In this document: positions 5,912 to 12,437 of the stretch, in pieces
Numbering within the stretch: position 1 is the first letter of the stretch
Layout of the letters: each line of letters opens with the position of its first letter
Origin: DASQFU01 sp035632955
GTDB taxonomy: Bacteria > Eisenbacteria > RBG-16-71-46
Direction: 5' to 3'
Assembly: GCA_035632955.1 (NCBI GenBank)
Contig: DASQFU010000196.1
Location: forward strand, 1-12,437
Length of the DNA stretch: 12,437 nt
Translations under genes and position numbers: made by a program
Notes under the pieces: generated by a model
What the model saw: the letters and a program-made list of their open reading frames with translations, nothing else
Databases searched by the model: none
What the model was told of the DNA's origin: nothing

Positions 5912-6460
5912 TTGAAGATCGAGGCGACGCAGCTGACAACGCTCCGAGGCGAGCTGCACGGCGCACTCCAGGAGCTATGCGATCCGGTCGGGCGCGACCG
6001 GAACCTCTGGCCCCAAGGCCCGTCCGGCAAGTGGGCGGCGGGTCAGGTCGTCGAGCACGTGGCGCTGACGTTGGGTTTGTTCGCGGACGCGCTGGAAGCG
6101 AACGAGCAACAGCTCCGGCGCGGCACGCTCCGGCGCCGGCCCTGGCGCGATCCGCTCCAGACCTGGTTCGTTTCCGTGGTCTCGAGTCCGCGCGGGTTTC
6201 CGCGCGGCGGGCGCGCGCCGCGGAGCGTCCAGCCGGCCGAGCTGCCGACCCAGGAACGAACCCTGGAGCGCATCGAACGGGAACGATCGCGTTTCGATGT
6301 CCTGATCGAACGACTCACGGTTCCGGAAGCCGACCGCCTTTGGATCCACAACCCGTTCGTCACCATCTGGCACTACACGTTTCCCGAAACCGTACGCGTC
6401 CAGGCCAATCACGCGCGCCATCACGCTCGGCAGGTGGCCGCGATCGCCGCGGCTTCGTGA
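5912..6460 (+). CDS. DinB-superfamily (DUF1569/DinB_2-like) four-helix protein
   Basis: The product is about 182 residues with the DinB four-helix-bundle pattern. GKWAAGQVVEHVALTLGLFAD in the first third supplies one His, and a C-terminal helix ANHARHHARQVAAI after PFVTIWHYTF supplies the others. The family typically binds a divalent metal through three His and includes thiol transferases and many members of unknown function. No reaction can be assigned. The frame is open from GTG 5858, but the first 18 residues are Pro/Arg-rich and unlike the family. I prefer TTG 5912, preceded by GAGGTTAGGG and giving a start LKIEATQLTTLRGEL. The PBP1B gene starts 47 bases downstream, so the two may be cotranscribed. 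Confidence 0.72.
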   Translation: MKIEATQLTTLRGELHGALQELCDPVGRDRNLWPQGPSGKWAAGQVVEHVALTLGLFADALEANEQQLRRGTLRRRPWRDPLQTWFVSVVSSPRGFPRGGRAPRSVQPAELPTQERTLERIERERSRFDVLIERLTVPEADRLWIHNPFVTIWHYTFPETVRVQANHARHHARQVAAIAAAS

Positions 6461-6507
6461 CGCTTGCGAGCACGCAGCAGCGCGAACGCAATGGAGCGTG
6501 AGGCGCG

Positions 6508-8877
6508 ATGACGCCCGTCGTGCTTCCGACCAGCTCGCGTGCGCGCCTGGGGTTGATCGGCGTGCTCGCGTTCGCCCTGCTCGGCGCGATCATGGCGTGG
6601 GGCGCGTTCGCGCGCCGTGTCGACGCTCTTCGATCCCATCGCGCCGCTGGCCCGGCGTGGAGCTTCCCCTCGCGCGTGTACTCGGACGCGGTCGTGTTTA
6701 TCGCAGGCAGAGCGTTACCCCACGACTACCTGACTGCGCATCTCGCCGCGCGCGACTACCGGCCCGCGGAAGCTCCGCTCACTCGACCGGGCTCGTACGC
6801 CCGGGTTTCCGGCGGCGTCGAGGTGTTCGTGCGTGGGTTTCGCGACGGCCCGAGCCCGTTCGGCCAGGGAGGGCCGGAGCGCGTGCGGCTGCAGATCGAC
6901 AACGCCGTCGTGCAGTCCGTCGAGCGGCTCGGGGGCGCGGAAGGCGCCGGGCCGCCCGACCTCGCGCACCCGCCCGGTCTCGAGCCGGTGCTGGTGTCGA
7001 TGCTGTTCGCGGGCGATCCGGTGCGGAGCACGTGGATTCCGTTCGCGCGCATTCCGCAGATCGTTCGCGACGCAGTTGTGGTCGCCGAGGATCGTCGTTT
7101 CTACCGGCACGTCGGGCTCGATCTCCGCGGCAACCTGCGGGCGATGGCGGCGAACCTGCGCTCGGGCGGCGTGCGTCAGGGTGGCAGCACCATCACCCAG
7201 CAGCTCGCGCGCGGGTTGATTCTCGGGCGCGAACGCACGCTGGGTCGCAAGCTCGGCGAAGCGGTCGTTGCCCTCGGGCTCGAGGTACTGCTCGACAAGG
7301 ACGAGATTCTCGAGATGTACCTCAACTCGGTGTACTGGGGGCAGAGCCAGACCGGCGGTTTGGCGGGGATCCAGGAAGCGGCGCGTTACTACTTCGGGAC
7401 GCCGGTGGAATCGCTTGCGACCGAGCAGGCGGCGCTGCTGGCGGCGATGATCCCCGCACCCAACCTGTACTCGCCGATCAGACGCCCGCGCGCCGCGCTC
7501 CAGCGGAGGAACGCGGTGCTCGACGCGCTGGTGGCCGAAGGCCGGCTCGACCGGCGGGCGGCGTTGCGCGCACGCGCGAAACGACTCGGCATCCGTCCGA
7601 CTCCTGGAGCGCACGAGCGCTTTCCTTCGTTCGGCGGCTACGTGCGGGAGGCGCTCGAGCGCTCCTTCCCGGGAGAGTCCGCGCAGGAATGGGGGCTCGC
7701 CATCTATTCGAGCCTCGATCTCGTCTGGCAGGAGCAAGCCACGGCGTCTCTGGCCGCGGAGCTGTCGGCGCTCGAGCGCTGGAGCGGCCGCCAGCGCGAG
7801 CCGCTGCAGGGCGCGTTCGTCGTGCTCGATCCGGCGACCGGGAACGTACGCGCAATGGTCGGCGGGCGTGGCCTGCGTCCCGGCGATTTCAATCGTGCCA
7901 CCCAGGCCGTGCGCCAGACGGGCTCCGCGATCAAGCCGATCGTGTATGCGACCGCGCTCGAGCGTCCCGAATACACCGCGGCGTCCACGGTTCCCGACCT
8001 GCGCCGCACGTTTCGCGACCGCGATTCCACCTGGAGCCCGCGCAACGATCAAGACGACTATCACGAGACGGTGACGCTCGCGAAAGCGCTCGCCAAGTCC
8101 CAGAACGTCGCGACCGCCAACCTGGTGGAGGCCGTGGGGCCCGCCACGGTGTCGGAAACTGCCGAGCGTTTCGGGCTCGGCCGGCTCCCGCCCGTGCCGA
8201 GCATCGGTCTCGGCACCGGCGAGGTTTCGTTGCTGTCGCTCACCACCGCTTACGCCGTGTTCGCCTCCGGCGGAGTGCGCCACCGGCCGACGCCGTTTCG
8301 GGCGATCCTCGACATCGAGGGCCGGCGTCTCGACCCTCCTCCCTCGCCGCCGGCCCGCGTGCTGCGACCGGAAATCGCAGCGCTGATGACCGGACTGCTC
8401 GAAGATGTCGTGATCTACGGGGTCGCGTATCCATTGCGCACGATTCATGCGTTCGGCCGGCCGGTGGCCGGGAAGACCGGCACGACCAACGACTACAAGG
8501 ACGCATGGTTCGTCGGCTTCACGCGCGACGCCGTGGCGGGCGTCTGGGTTGGCTTCGACGCGCCGCAAAGCCTGGCGCGGCCCGCGGCCGAGACCGCGCT
8601 GCCAGTGTGGGCCGCAATCATGAAACGACTCCTGGCCGGGATTCCCGTTCGCTCCTTCGACGAGCGCACTCTCACGTTCGCCGTCATCGATCCGTGGACC
8701 GGCCTGCTGGCCGGTGGCGGCTGCCGGCCGATGCGAGTGCCGTTCCTGCCGGGCACCGCGCCGCGCGAGGTCTGCAGGCAGCATCCGGCGGTGATCGGAC
8801 CGCCCGAATGGCTGTTCGGCCCCGACAGCGCTCAGGTCGGGGACGAGCCCGGGCGCGGCGAAGCCGAGCCCGAGTAG
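6508..8877 (+). CDS. mrcB: Penicillin-binding protein 1B-type bifunctional transglycosylase/transpeptidase
   Basis: This class A PBP polymerises lipid II and cross-links peptidoglycan. It has 789 residues, slightly shorter than E. coli PBP1B. The short cytoplasmic tail is followed by a membrane anchor at 13-33. A UB2H-like region (about 52-140) begins FPSRVYSDAVVF, characteristic of the 1B type. The glycosyltransferase domain has EDRRFYRHVGLD (catalytic Glu194), QGGSTITQQLARGL (225-237), the RKLGEAVVALGLE motif (Glu251) and YLNSVYWGQ. The transpeptidase domain has the SxxK motif SAIK with nucleophile Ser473, SQN at 531-533 and KTGTT at 656-660. All catalytic residues are present, so it should be active. 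The C-terminus is Pro/Gly/Glu-rich and ends without the large E. coli tail. ATG 6508 has GAGG 4 bases upstream. No lpoB-like activator gene is beside it. Confidence 0.95.
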   Translation: MTPVVLPTSSRARLGLIGVLAFALLGAIMAWGAFARRVDALRSHRAAGPAWSFPSRVYSDAVVFIAGRALPHDYLTAHLAARDYRPAEAPLTRPGSYARVSGGVEVFVRGFRDGPSPFGQGGPERVRLQIDNAVVQSVERLGGAEGAGPPDLAHPPGLEPVLVSMLFAGDPVRSTWIPFARIPQIVRDAVVVAEDRRFYRHVGLDLRGNLRAMAANLRSGGVRQGGSTITQQLARGLILGRERTLGRKLGEAVVALGLEVLLDKDEILEMYLNSVYWGQSQTGGLAGIQEAARYYFGTPVESLATEQAALLAAMIPAPNLYSPIRRPRAALQRRNAVLDALVAEGRLDRRAALRARAKRLGIRPTPGAHERFPSFGGYVREALERSFPGESAQEWGLAIYSSLDLVWQEQATASLAAELSALERWSGRQREPLQGAFVVLDPATGNVRAMVGGRGLRPGDFNRATQAVRQTGSAIKPIVYATALERPEYTAASTVPDLRRTFRDRDSTWSPRNDQDDYHETVTLAKALAKSQNVATANLVEAVGPATVSETAERFGLGRLPPVPSIGLGTGEVSLLSLTTAYAVFASGGVRHRPTPFRAILDIEGRRLDPPPSPPARVLRPEIAALMTGLLEDVVIYGVAYPLRTIHAFGRPVAGKTGTTNDYKDAWFVGFTRDAVAGVWVGFDAPQSLARPAAETALPVWAAIMKRLLAGIPVRSFDERTLTFAVIDPWTGLLAGGGCRPMRVPFLPGTAPREVCRQHPAVIGPPEWLFGPDSAQVGDEPGRGEAEPE

Positions 8878-8912
8878 CGTCATGCGACAGCGCGTGCGTT
8901 GAGGTGCGGTCG

Positions 8913-9839
8913 ATGCCATCGTCGCGTGTCGAATCGGAGAGCCCCGCAACTTACACCGCGTTCGCCGGCTGTGCCTTGATCTGGGGCAGCACGTTCCTGT
9001 TCATCAGCATCGGCAACGACACCGTGCCGCCGCTCTGGGCGGCGGCGCTGCGGCTCGCTGTCGCGGCCGCGATTCTGTGGTTGGTTGGGCTCCTCACCCG
9101 CCAGCCACTGCCGCGCGGAGCGGCGCTCCGGGCCGCGATCGGCTACGGCGTCTTCCAGTTCGGCGGCAACCTGTCGCTGCTCTATTGGGGAGAGACCGTG
9201 GTGCCTTCGGGTCTCGCGGCCGTCATTTTCGCCACCGTCCCGCTCTCGACCGCGCTGATCGGGCGCGCGTTCGGACTCGAGCGGCTGTCGCGCGGCAAGG
9301 TCGGCGCCGCGCTGATCGCGATGGCCGGCGTGGCGATCATGTTCTCGGGCGAACGCGCGAGCACGCGCTGGCTCCCCACGCTCGCGATTCTGATCGCGAC
9401 CTGGCTCGCGTGCGTCGGCGTCTTCATTCTCAAGCGCGGTCCCCGGCAGGCCGCTATCGGTGCGAACGCGGTGGGCAGCGTGGTCGGCTTCGTCGTCTGT
9501 CTCTTGCTGAGCTGGCTACTCGGCGAGCCGCATGCGCTGCCGTCAGGCGCGGCCGCGATCGTTCCGATCCTTTACCTCGCGGTGGCGGGCTCGGTCGGGG
9601 CGTTCGTCATCTACACCTGGCTCATCAACCGCTGGCCTGTGTCTCGCGCGAGCTATATCGCGGTCGTGATCCCAATCGTCGCCGTCGCCCTTGGCGTCCT
9701 CGTGCGCGGCGAGCGGCTCCACGCGGCGAGCGTAATCGGTTCGGTGGTCGTCCTGCTCGGCGTGATCGCCGGCCTGCGCGCCGCTCCCGCGGCCGCTCCG
9801 GGGCGCGGCGTCCGCTCCCAACCGAAGTCGCAGCAGTAG
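8913..9839 (+). CDS. EamA/DMT-superfamily inner-membrane transporter
   Basis: The product is about 308 residues with ten predicted hydrophobic segments, the size and layout of the drug/metabolite transporter superfamily with two EamA repeats. Repeat one starts TYTAFAGCALIWGSTFLFIS, the usual EamA opening (LIWGS.F). Its end is marked by SGLAAVIFATVPLSTALIG and KVGAALIAMAGVAIM. Repeat two ends with VGAFVIYTWLINRWPVSRAS, IPIVAVALGVLVRGERL and VVVLLGVIAGL. The start is ATG 8913, with GAGG 8 bases upstream. The same frame stays open far upstream through the PBP gene but encodes only Arg-rich shadow sequence there. The substrate is unknown, and relatives export amino acids or metabolites. The start lies 35 bases after the PBP1B stop. 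Confidence 0.9.
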   Translation: MPSSRVESESPATYTAFAGCALIWGSTFLFISIGNDTVPPLWAAALRLAVAAAILWLVGLLTRQPLPRGAALRAAIGYGVFQFGGNLSLLYWGETVVPSGLAAVIFATVPLSTALIGRAFGLERLSRGKVGAALIAMAGVAIMFSGERASTRWLPTLAILIATWLACVGVFILKRGPRQAAIGANAVGSVVGFVVCLLLSWLLGEPHALPSGAAAIVPILYLAVAGSVGAFVIYTWLINRWPVSRASYIAVVIPIVAVALGVLVRGERLHAASVIGSVVVLLGVIAGLRAAPAAAPGRGVRSQPKSQQ

Positions 9840-9841
9840 CC

Positions 9842-10381
9842 CTACGGGTTCTTCTTCTTTGCTTCCACGTAGGGCTTGAAGCGCTCGTCCAGGAAGTGAT
9901 GCCACACGCGCTCGACCAGTTCGGGCCAGCCCTTTTCGATCTGACCGGCCGCGCGGCAGGTCAGTTTGACGCGAGTACTGTCCCCGGCCGCTGCGTAATC
10001 CCAGGTCACGACCATGTCGACGGCATTGCCCGCGAGGCCGAGCGGGCCAACGAAGCGGAGCCGTTTCCCGCGCTCGGCCCAGGTCACGACGCCGTGCTGA
10101 ACGCCGTTGCCCTGAGCGTCGAACAGTTCGTAGAAGCCGCCGCCGGCCTTGGGCTCGATGAAGAAGCGGGCGGGTTGCTTCGAGAACGTGTGGTCCCACC
10201 AGCCGCTGATGTCGCCGGTCATGGCGTCATACGTGGCGTTGGGATCCCCCGGCACGGTGATCATGTGCTCGAACCCGAAGGCGCCCGTGGCCAGCTCGCG
10301 CGCCGCAGTCGCGGCGCGAATGTCGTGCGCGATTGCGAACAGAACCGACATCACGGCGACGGCGAAGCGGAAACCGGACAT
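9842..10381 (-). CDS. Exported SRPBCC/START-like fold protein
   Basis: The product is 179 residues. ATG 10381 is preceded by GAGGAG at 5 bases. Residues 1-25 are a signal peptide (SGFRFAVAVMSVLFAIAHDIRA). The mature part fits the SRPBCC (polyketide cyclase/AHSA1-like) ligand-binding fold: FEHMITVPGDPNATYDAMTG at the first strand, a SGWWDHTFSK helix, FYELFDAQGN, WAERGKRLRFVGPLGL, VDMVVTWDYAAAGDSTRVKL and a C-terminal helix ELVERVWHHFLDERFKPYVE. A secreted SRPBCC domain is less common than a cytoplasmic one. The ligand is unknown. It follows apt by 41 bases on the same strand. Its stop lies 2 bases from that of the converging transporter gene, so there is no room for separate terminators. Confidence 0.8.
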   Translation of the reverse strand: MSGFRFAVAVMSVLFAIAHDIRAATAARELATGAFGFEHMITVPGDPNATYDAMTGDISGWWDHTFSKQPARFFIEPKAGGGFYELFDAQGNGVQHGVVTWAERGKRLRFVGPLGLAGNAVDMVVTWDYAAAGDSTRVKLTCRAAGQIEKGWPELVERVWHHFLDERFKPYVEAKKKNP

Positions 10382-10422
10382 GACGGCTCCTCGGTCGGGC
10401 GCCCGGGGCGCGGGCGCAACGG

Positions 10423-10953
10423 TCAGGCCTGCTCTTCGGAAACCTCGTACTCCAGCAACGCCTCGACGGCGTAGGGCGCGAGCTGTGCGCGTCCACCGAG
10501 TCCCTGGAGCTCGATCAGAAACAGGAGCGCATCGACTCGGGCGCCGAGCTGCTCGACCAGACGGGCCGCGGCCGCGGCGGTGCCGCCGGTCGCGAGCAGG
10601 TCGTCGACGATGACGACGCCCTGGCCGGATCGCAACGCGTCGGCGTGCATCTCGAGCGTGTCCTCTCCGTACTCGAGCGCATACGACTGCCGCACGATTC
10701 TCCCCGGAAGCTTGCCGAACTTACGGGCCGGGACGAGCGGGGCGGCCCAGTGCAGTGCGAGTGCCGTGCCGAACACGAAGCCGCGTGACTCGATGGCGAC
10801 CACCGCCTCCGGTGGCTCGACGCGTGCTGCCATGCGGCGCACCGCTTCGGCCAGTGCGCGCGGCGCCGCCAGCAGCGGCATGATGTCCTTGAACACGATC
10901 CCGGGCCGTGGGAAGTCCGGAACGTCACGGATGTACGAACGCAGGTCGAGCAT
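10423..10953 (-). CDS. apt: Adenine phosphoribosyltransferase
   Basis: The product is 176 residues, normal for Apt, a cytoplasmic purine-salvage enzyme that converts adenine and PRPP to AMP and pyrophosphate. The N-terminus LRSYIRDVPDFPRPGIVFKD is typical. It is followed by IESRGFVFG (54-62), VPARKFGKLP (74-83), SYALEYGEDTLEMH (90-103) and the PRPP-binding motif VVIVDDLLATGGTA (113-126). All expected motifs are intact. The start ATG 10953 lies 26 bases after the sigma-factor stop, with only a weak ribosome-binding site, suggesting expression within the acylphosphatase-sigma-apt operon. Confidence 0.95.
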   Translation of the reverse strand: MLDLRSYIRDVPDFPRPGIVFKDIMPLLAAPRALAEAVRRMAARVEPPEAVVAIESRGFVFGTALALHWAAPLVPARKFGKLPGRIVRQSYALEYGEDTLEMHADALRSGQGVVIVDDLLATGGTAAAAARLVEQLGARVDALLFLIELQGLGGRAQLAPYAVEALLEYEVSEEQA

Positions 10954-10979
10954 CGAACCCGTGCCCCCGCTTCGCCGCC

Positions 10980-12050
10980 TCAGTGGATCGGCGCGCCGTC
11001 GGAGCGCGAATCCTGGTAGTCGAACGCCCGCCGCAGCTTCTCGAGCGCCCGCGCTTCGATCTGGCGCACGCGCTCGCGTGAAATACCGAAGTGCGCGCCG
11101 GTCTGTGCGAGCGTGCGGGCCTCGCCGTCCTGAAACCCGTAGCGGATGCGCAGGATCTGTTCTTCGCGCTGGCTCAGTGAGCGCAACAACTGGTCGAGCT
11201 TCTCGTGCTCGAGCTGGAGCTCGACCAGGCGCTCGACCGAGAGCGGAGCCTGTTCGAGATGCTCGGCCGAGAGCTGCTCGAACGCTTCGATGCCCGAGCC
11301 TTCGTCGAGCGAGCGCAGTCCGGTGATCAAAGCGGCGAGGCGCTCGGTCCGGGCAATCGAGATCTGTAGCTCGGCGGCAACCTCCTCGATCGCCGGATCG
11401 CGCCCGAGCCGGTTGCGCAGCGTGCGCTGCGCCCGAGCGAAGCGATTCACCTGCTGGAACATCTGCACCGGGATGCGCAACGACTTGGCCTGCTCGGCGA
11501 TCCCCCTCAGGATCGACTGGCGAATCCAGATCGACGCGTAGGTGCTGAAGCGCAGCCCGCGCTCGGGCTCGAAGCGGTCGACGGCCTGGATCAGGCCAAG
11601 ATTGCCCTCTTCGATCAGGTCGAGCAGCGGCAAGCCGCGGTTGCGATACGCGCGCGCGACATGCACGACCAGACGCAGATTGGCGAGGATGATCCGCTTG
11701 CGCGCGTCCGCGCCGCCGGCGCGCGACCGGTAAGCGAGTGCCAACAGATCGGGGTGCGAGAGCAACGCGATCCGGCCGATCTCGCCGAGATAGAGATCCA
11801 GCAGGTCGCGCTCGGGCTCGCCGGCATACGCGCGCGATTGCGGCGCAGCCCCGGCTTCTCCTTCCTCGTCCGGCACCGAGATGCCTTCGCGCACGCTCGC
11901 TTCACGGAAGTGGTCGAACTCCGCGCGATCGAACTCGGGGTCGAGCAACAGCGCGTCGTACTCGCGCTCCGACAGCCGGCCGGTGCGGCGCGCCTGTTCC
12001 AACGCCTCATCCAGGCGGTCGCGAAAGCTAATTGGCTCCAGGTGACTCAT
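10980..12050 (-). CDS. Sigma-70 family RNA polymerase sigma factor (RpoD/RpoS-type, no region 1.1)
   Basis: The product has 356 residues from ATG 12050, which overlaps the stop of a mini-ORF. An in-frame TTG at 12086 would add 12 residues overlapping acylphosphatase. In order, the chain has a short acidic N-terminal region, region 1.2 (DLLDLYLGEIGRIALLS, about 82-98) and region 2 (ANLRLVVHVARAYRNRGLPL, LDLIEEGNLGLIQAVDRFEP, FSTYASIWIRQSILRGIAEQ, about 123-187). Region 3 (RIPVQMFQQVNRFARAQ and onward) and region 4 follow. The helix-turn-helix is TLAQTGAHFGISRERVRQIE and ends LEKLRR. Its size and lack of region 1.1 match group 2 (RpoS-like) factors. In region 2.3/2.4 the E. coli RpoD W433-W434 pair becomes I174-W175. 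Q437 is kept (Q178) and T440 becomes L181, so -10 recognition may differ. Which regulon it serves is not evident. Confidence 0.9.
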   Translation of the reverse strand: MSHLEPISFRDRLDEALEQARRTGRLSEREYDALLLDPEFDRAEFDHFREASVREGISVPDEEGEAGAAPQSRAYAGEPERDLLDLYLGEIGRIALLSHPDLLALAYRSRAGGADARKRIILANLRLVVHVARAYRNRGLPLLDLIEEGNLGLIQAVDRFEPERGLRFSTYASIWIRQSILRGIAEQAKSLRIPVQMFQQVNRFARAQRTLRNRLGRDPAIEEVAAELQISIARTERLAALITGLRSLDEGSGIEAFEQLSAEHLEQAPLSVERLVELQLEHEKLDQLLRSLSQREEQILRIRYGFQDGEARTLAQTGAHFGISRERVRQIEARALEKLRRAFDYQDSRSDGAPIH

Positions 12051-12073
12051 CGGCGTCGGAACCAAGGTCTCAT
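12047..12073 (-). other. 8-codon mini-ORF bridging acylphosphatase and the sigma factor
   Basis: ATG 12073-12071 overlaps the acylphosphatase stop (ATGA). It reads MRPWFRRR and ends in a TGA that overlaps the sigma-factor ATG at 12050 (again ATGA). The two stop-start overlaps would let ribosomes re-initiate stepwise from acylphosphatase into the sigma gene. The arrangement is seen directly. Use of the mini-ORF is inference, and chance is possible in so short an ORF. Confidence 0.3.
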
Positions 12074-12345
12074 GGCGTGATTTCAAACTCGCGATAGCGC
12101 GGGCGGCACTCGCTCCAGTGCTCGTTCACGTCGGTGACTCGCCCGCCGAGCGGACCCTTCCACAGCTCGGAGATCAGGGACTGGAGCGCGCGCCGCTTCC
12201 CTTCGGCCTCCACCTCGACCGAACCGTCGTCCCGGTTCCGCACCCATCCGAACACTCCGAGCGCCGCGGCGTGACGGTGGACGAACTGGCGAAATCCCAC
12301 GCCTTGCACCCGGCCTGTGATGATGAGGCGAACACACGGCACCAT
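12070..12345 (-). CDS. acyP: Acylphosphatase
   Basis: The product is 91 residues, the standard size for this small cytoplasmic enzyme that hydrolyses acyl phosphates to carboxylate and phosphate. The signature GRVQGVGFRQFV (11-22) carries catalytic Arg19, and GWVRNRDDGSVEVEAEG (33-49) carries catalytic Asn37. The start is ATG 12345 with no clear ribosome-binding site, so it may be the first gene of a short-leader transcript. The stop overlaps a mini-ORF leading to the sigma gene. The remaining bases 12346-12437 show no gene or recognisable promoter. Confidence 0.94.
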   Translation of the reverse strand: MVPCVRLIITGRVQGVGFRQFVHRHAAALGVFGWVRNRDDGSVEVEAEGKRRALQSLISELWKGPLGGRVTDVNEHWSECRPRYREFEITP

Positions 12346-12437
12346 CTTAGCGGGCCAAGTCCGCGCCGCCCAGAGGTTCCGACGGGCAGTGGGCGGGAAG
12401 GGACGAACTGGCCGGAAAGAAGCAGCGAACCGAAAAA

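Noticed and set aside
6498..8912. Very long open plus-strand frame continuous with the transporter gene (1113 codons in total)
   Set aside because: Before ATG 8913 it encodes only Arg-rich sequence overlapping the fully motif-supported PBP1B gene in another frame. It is open because of high GC.
6715..8949. 744-codon antisense open frame over the PBP1B gene
   Set aside because: It lies entirely opposite a gene with all catalytic motifs, has Arg/His-rich composition and no recognisable domain. It is a high-GC antisense shadow.
9077..10474. 465-codon plus-strand frame crossing the transporter and SRPBCC genes
   Set aside because: It crosses two supported genes in a wrong frame and strand, and its composition is typical of a shadow.
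1..12437. Search for CRISPR arrays, tRNA or rRNA, insertion sequences, integrases, toxin-antitoxin or phage-defence genes
   Set aside because: No regular repeats, tRNA-like cloverleaf, transposase motifs or known defence domains could be seen in the window.

Overview
The window is high-GC DNA with tightly packed genes on both strands. The genes point to a Gram-negative bacterium: a CzcC/CusC-type outer-membrane efflux channel, a lipoprotein efflux adaptor, a PBP1B-type bifunctional peptidoglycan synthase, a sigma-70 factor and the remnant of a PilT/PilU pilus-retraction ATPase. Pseudomonadota or a neighbouring lineage fits, but the sequence does not settle the phylum. No rRNA, tRNA, CRISPR array, insertion sequence, integrase or phage gene is visible.

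Layout. (1) Positions 1-1930, minus strand: a heavy-metal efflux operon read as a small Cys-rich exported protein, then a CzcC-like outer-membrane channel, then the start of an RND adaptor lipoprotein that runs off the left edge. The adaptor is joined to the channel gene by an ATGA overlap. The pump gene itself would lie outside the window. (2) Positions 1967-2300, minus: a decayed pilT/pilU gene. Its N-terminal domain and C-terminal tail survive, broken by frameshifts, and the whole ATPase core is missing. (3) Positions 2310-3093: a hairpin and an exported glycine-zipper protein (minus). (4) Positions 3301-4245, plus: an Fpg/Nei-family DNA glycosylase. (5) Positions 4379-5755, minus: an exported thioredoxin-fold protein with a helical repeat region. 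(6) Positions 5912-9839, plus: a DinB-fold protein, PBP1B and an EamA-type transporter, closely spaced and possibly cotranscribed. (7) Positions 9842-12345, minus: acylphosphatase, a sigma-70 family factor, adenine phosphoribosyltransferase and an exported SRPBCC-fold protein, again with short gaps that suggest one operon.

How the parts relate. The left operon is a metal-resistance module. The other genes are mostly housekeeping: DNA repair, cell-wall synthesis, purine salvage and transcription initiation. I did not find a clearly undescribed system. The points most worth a second look are the deleted and frameshifted pilT/pilU remnant, the Cys-rich protein leading the efflux operon, changed promoter-melting residues in the sigma factor, and an 8-codon mini-ORF coupling acylphosphatase to that sigma factor.
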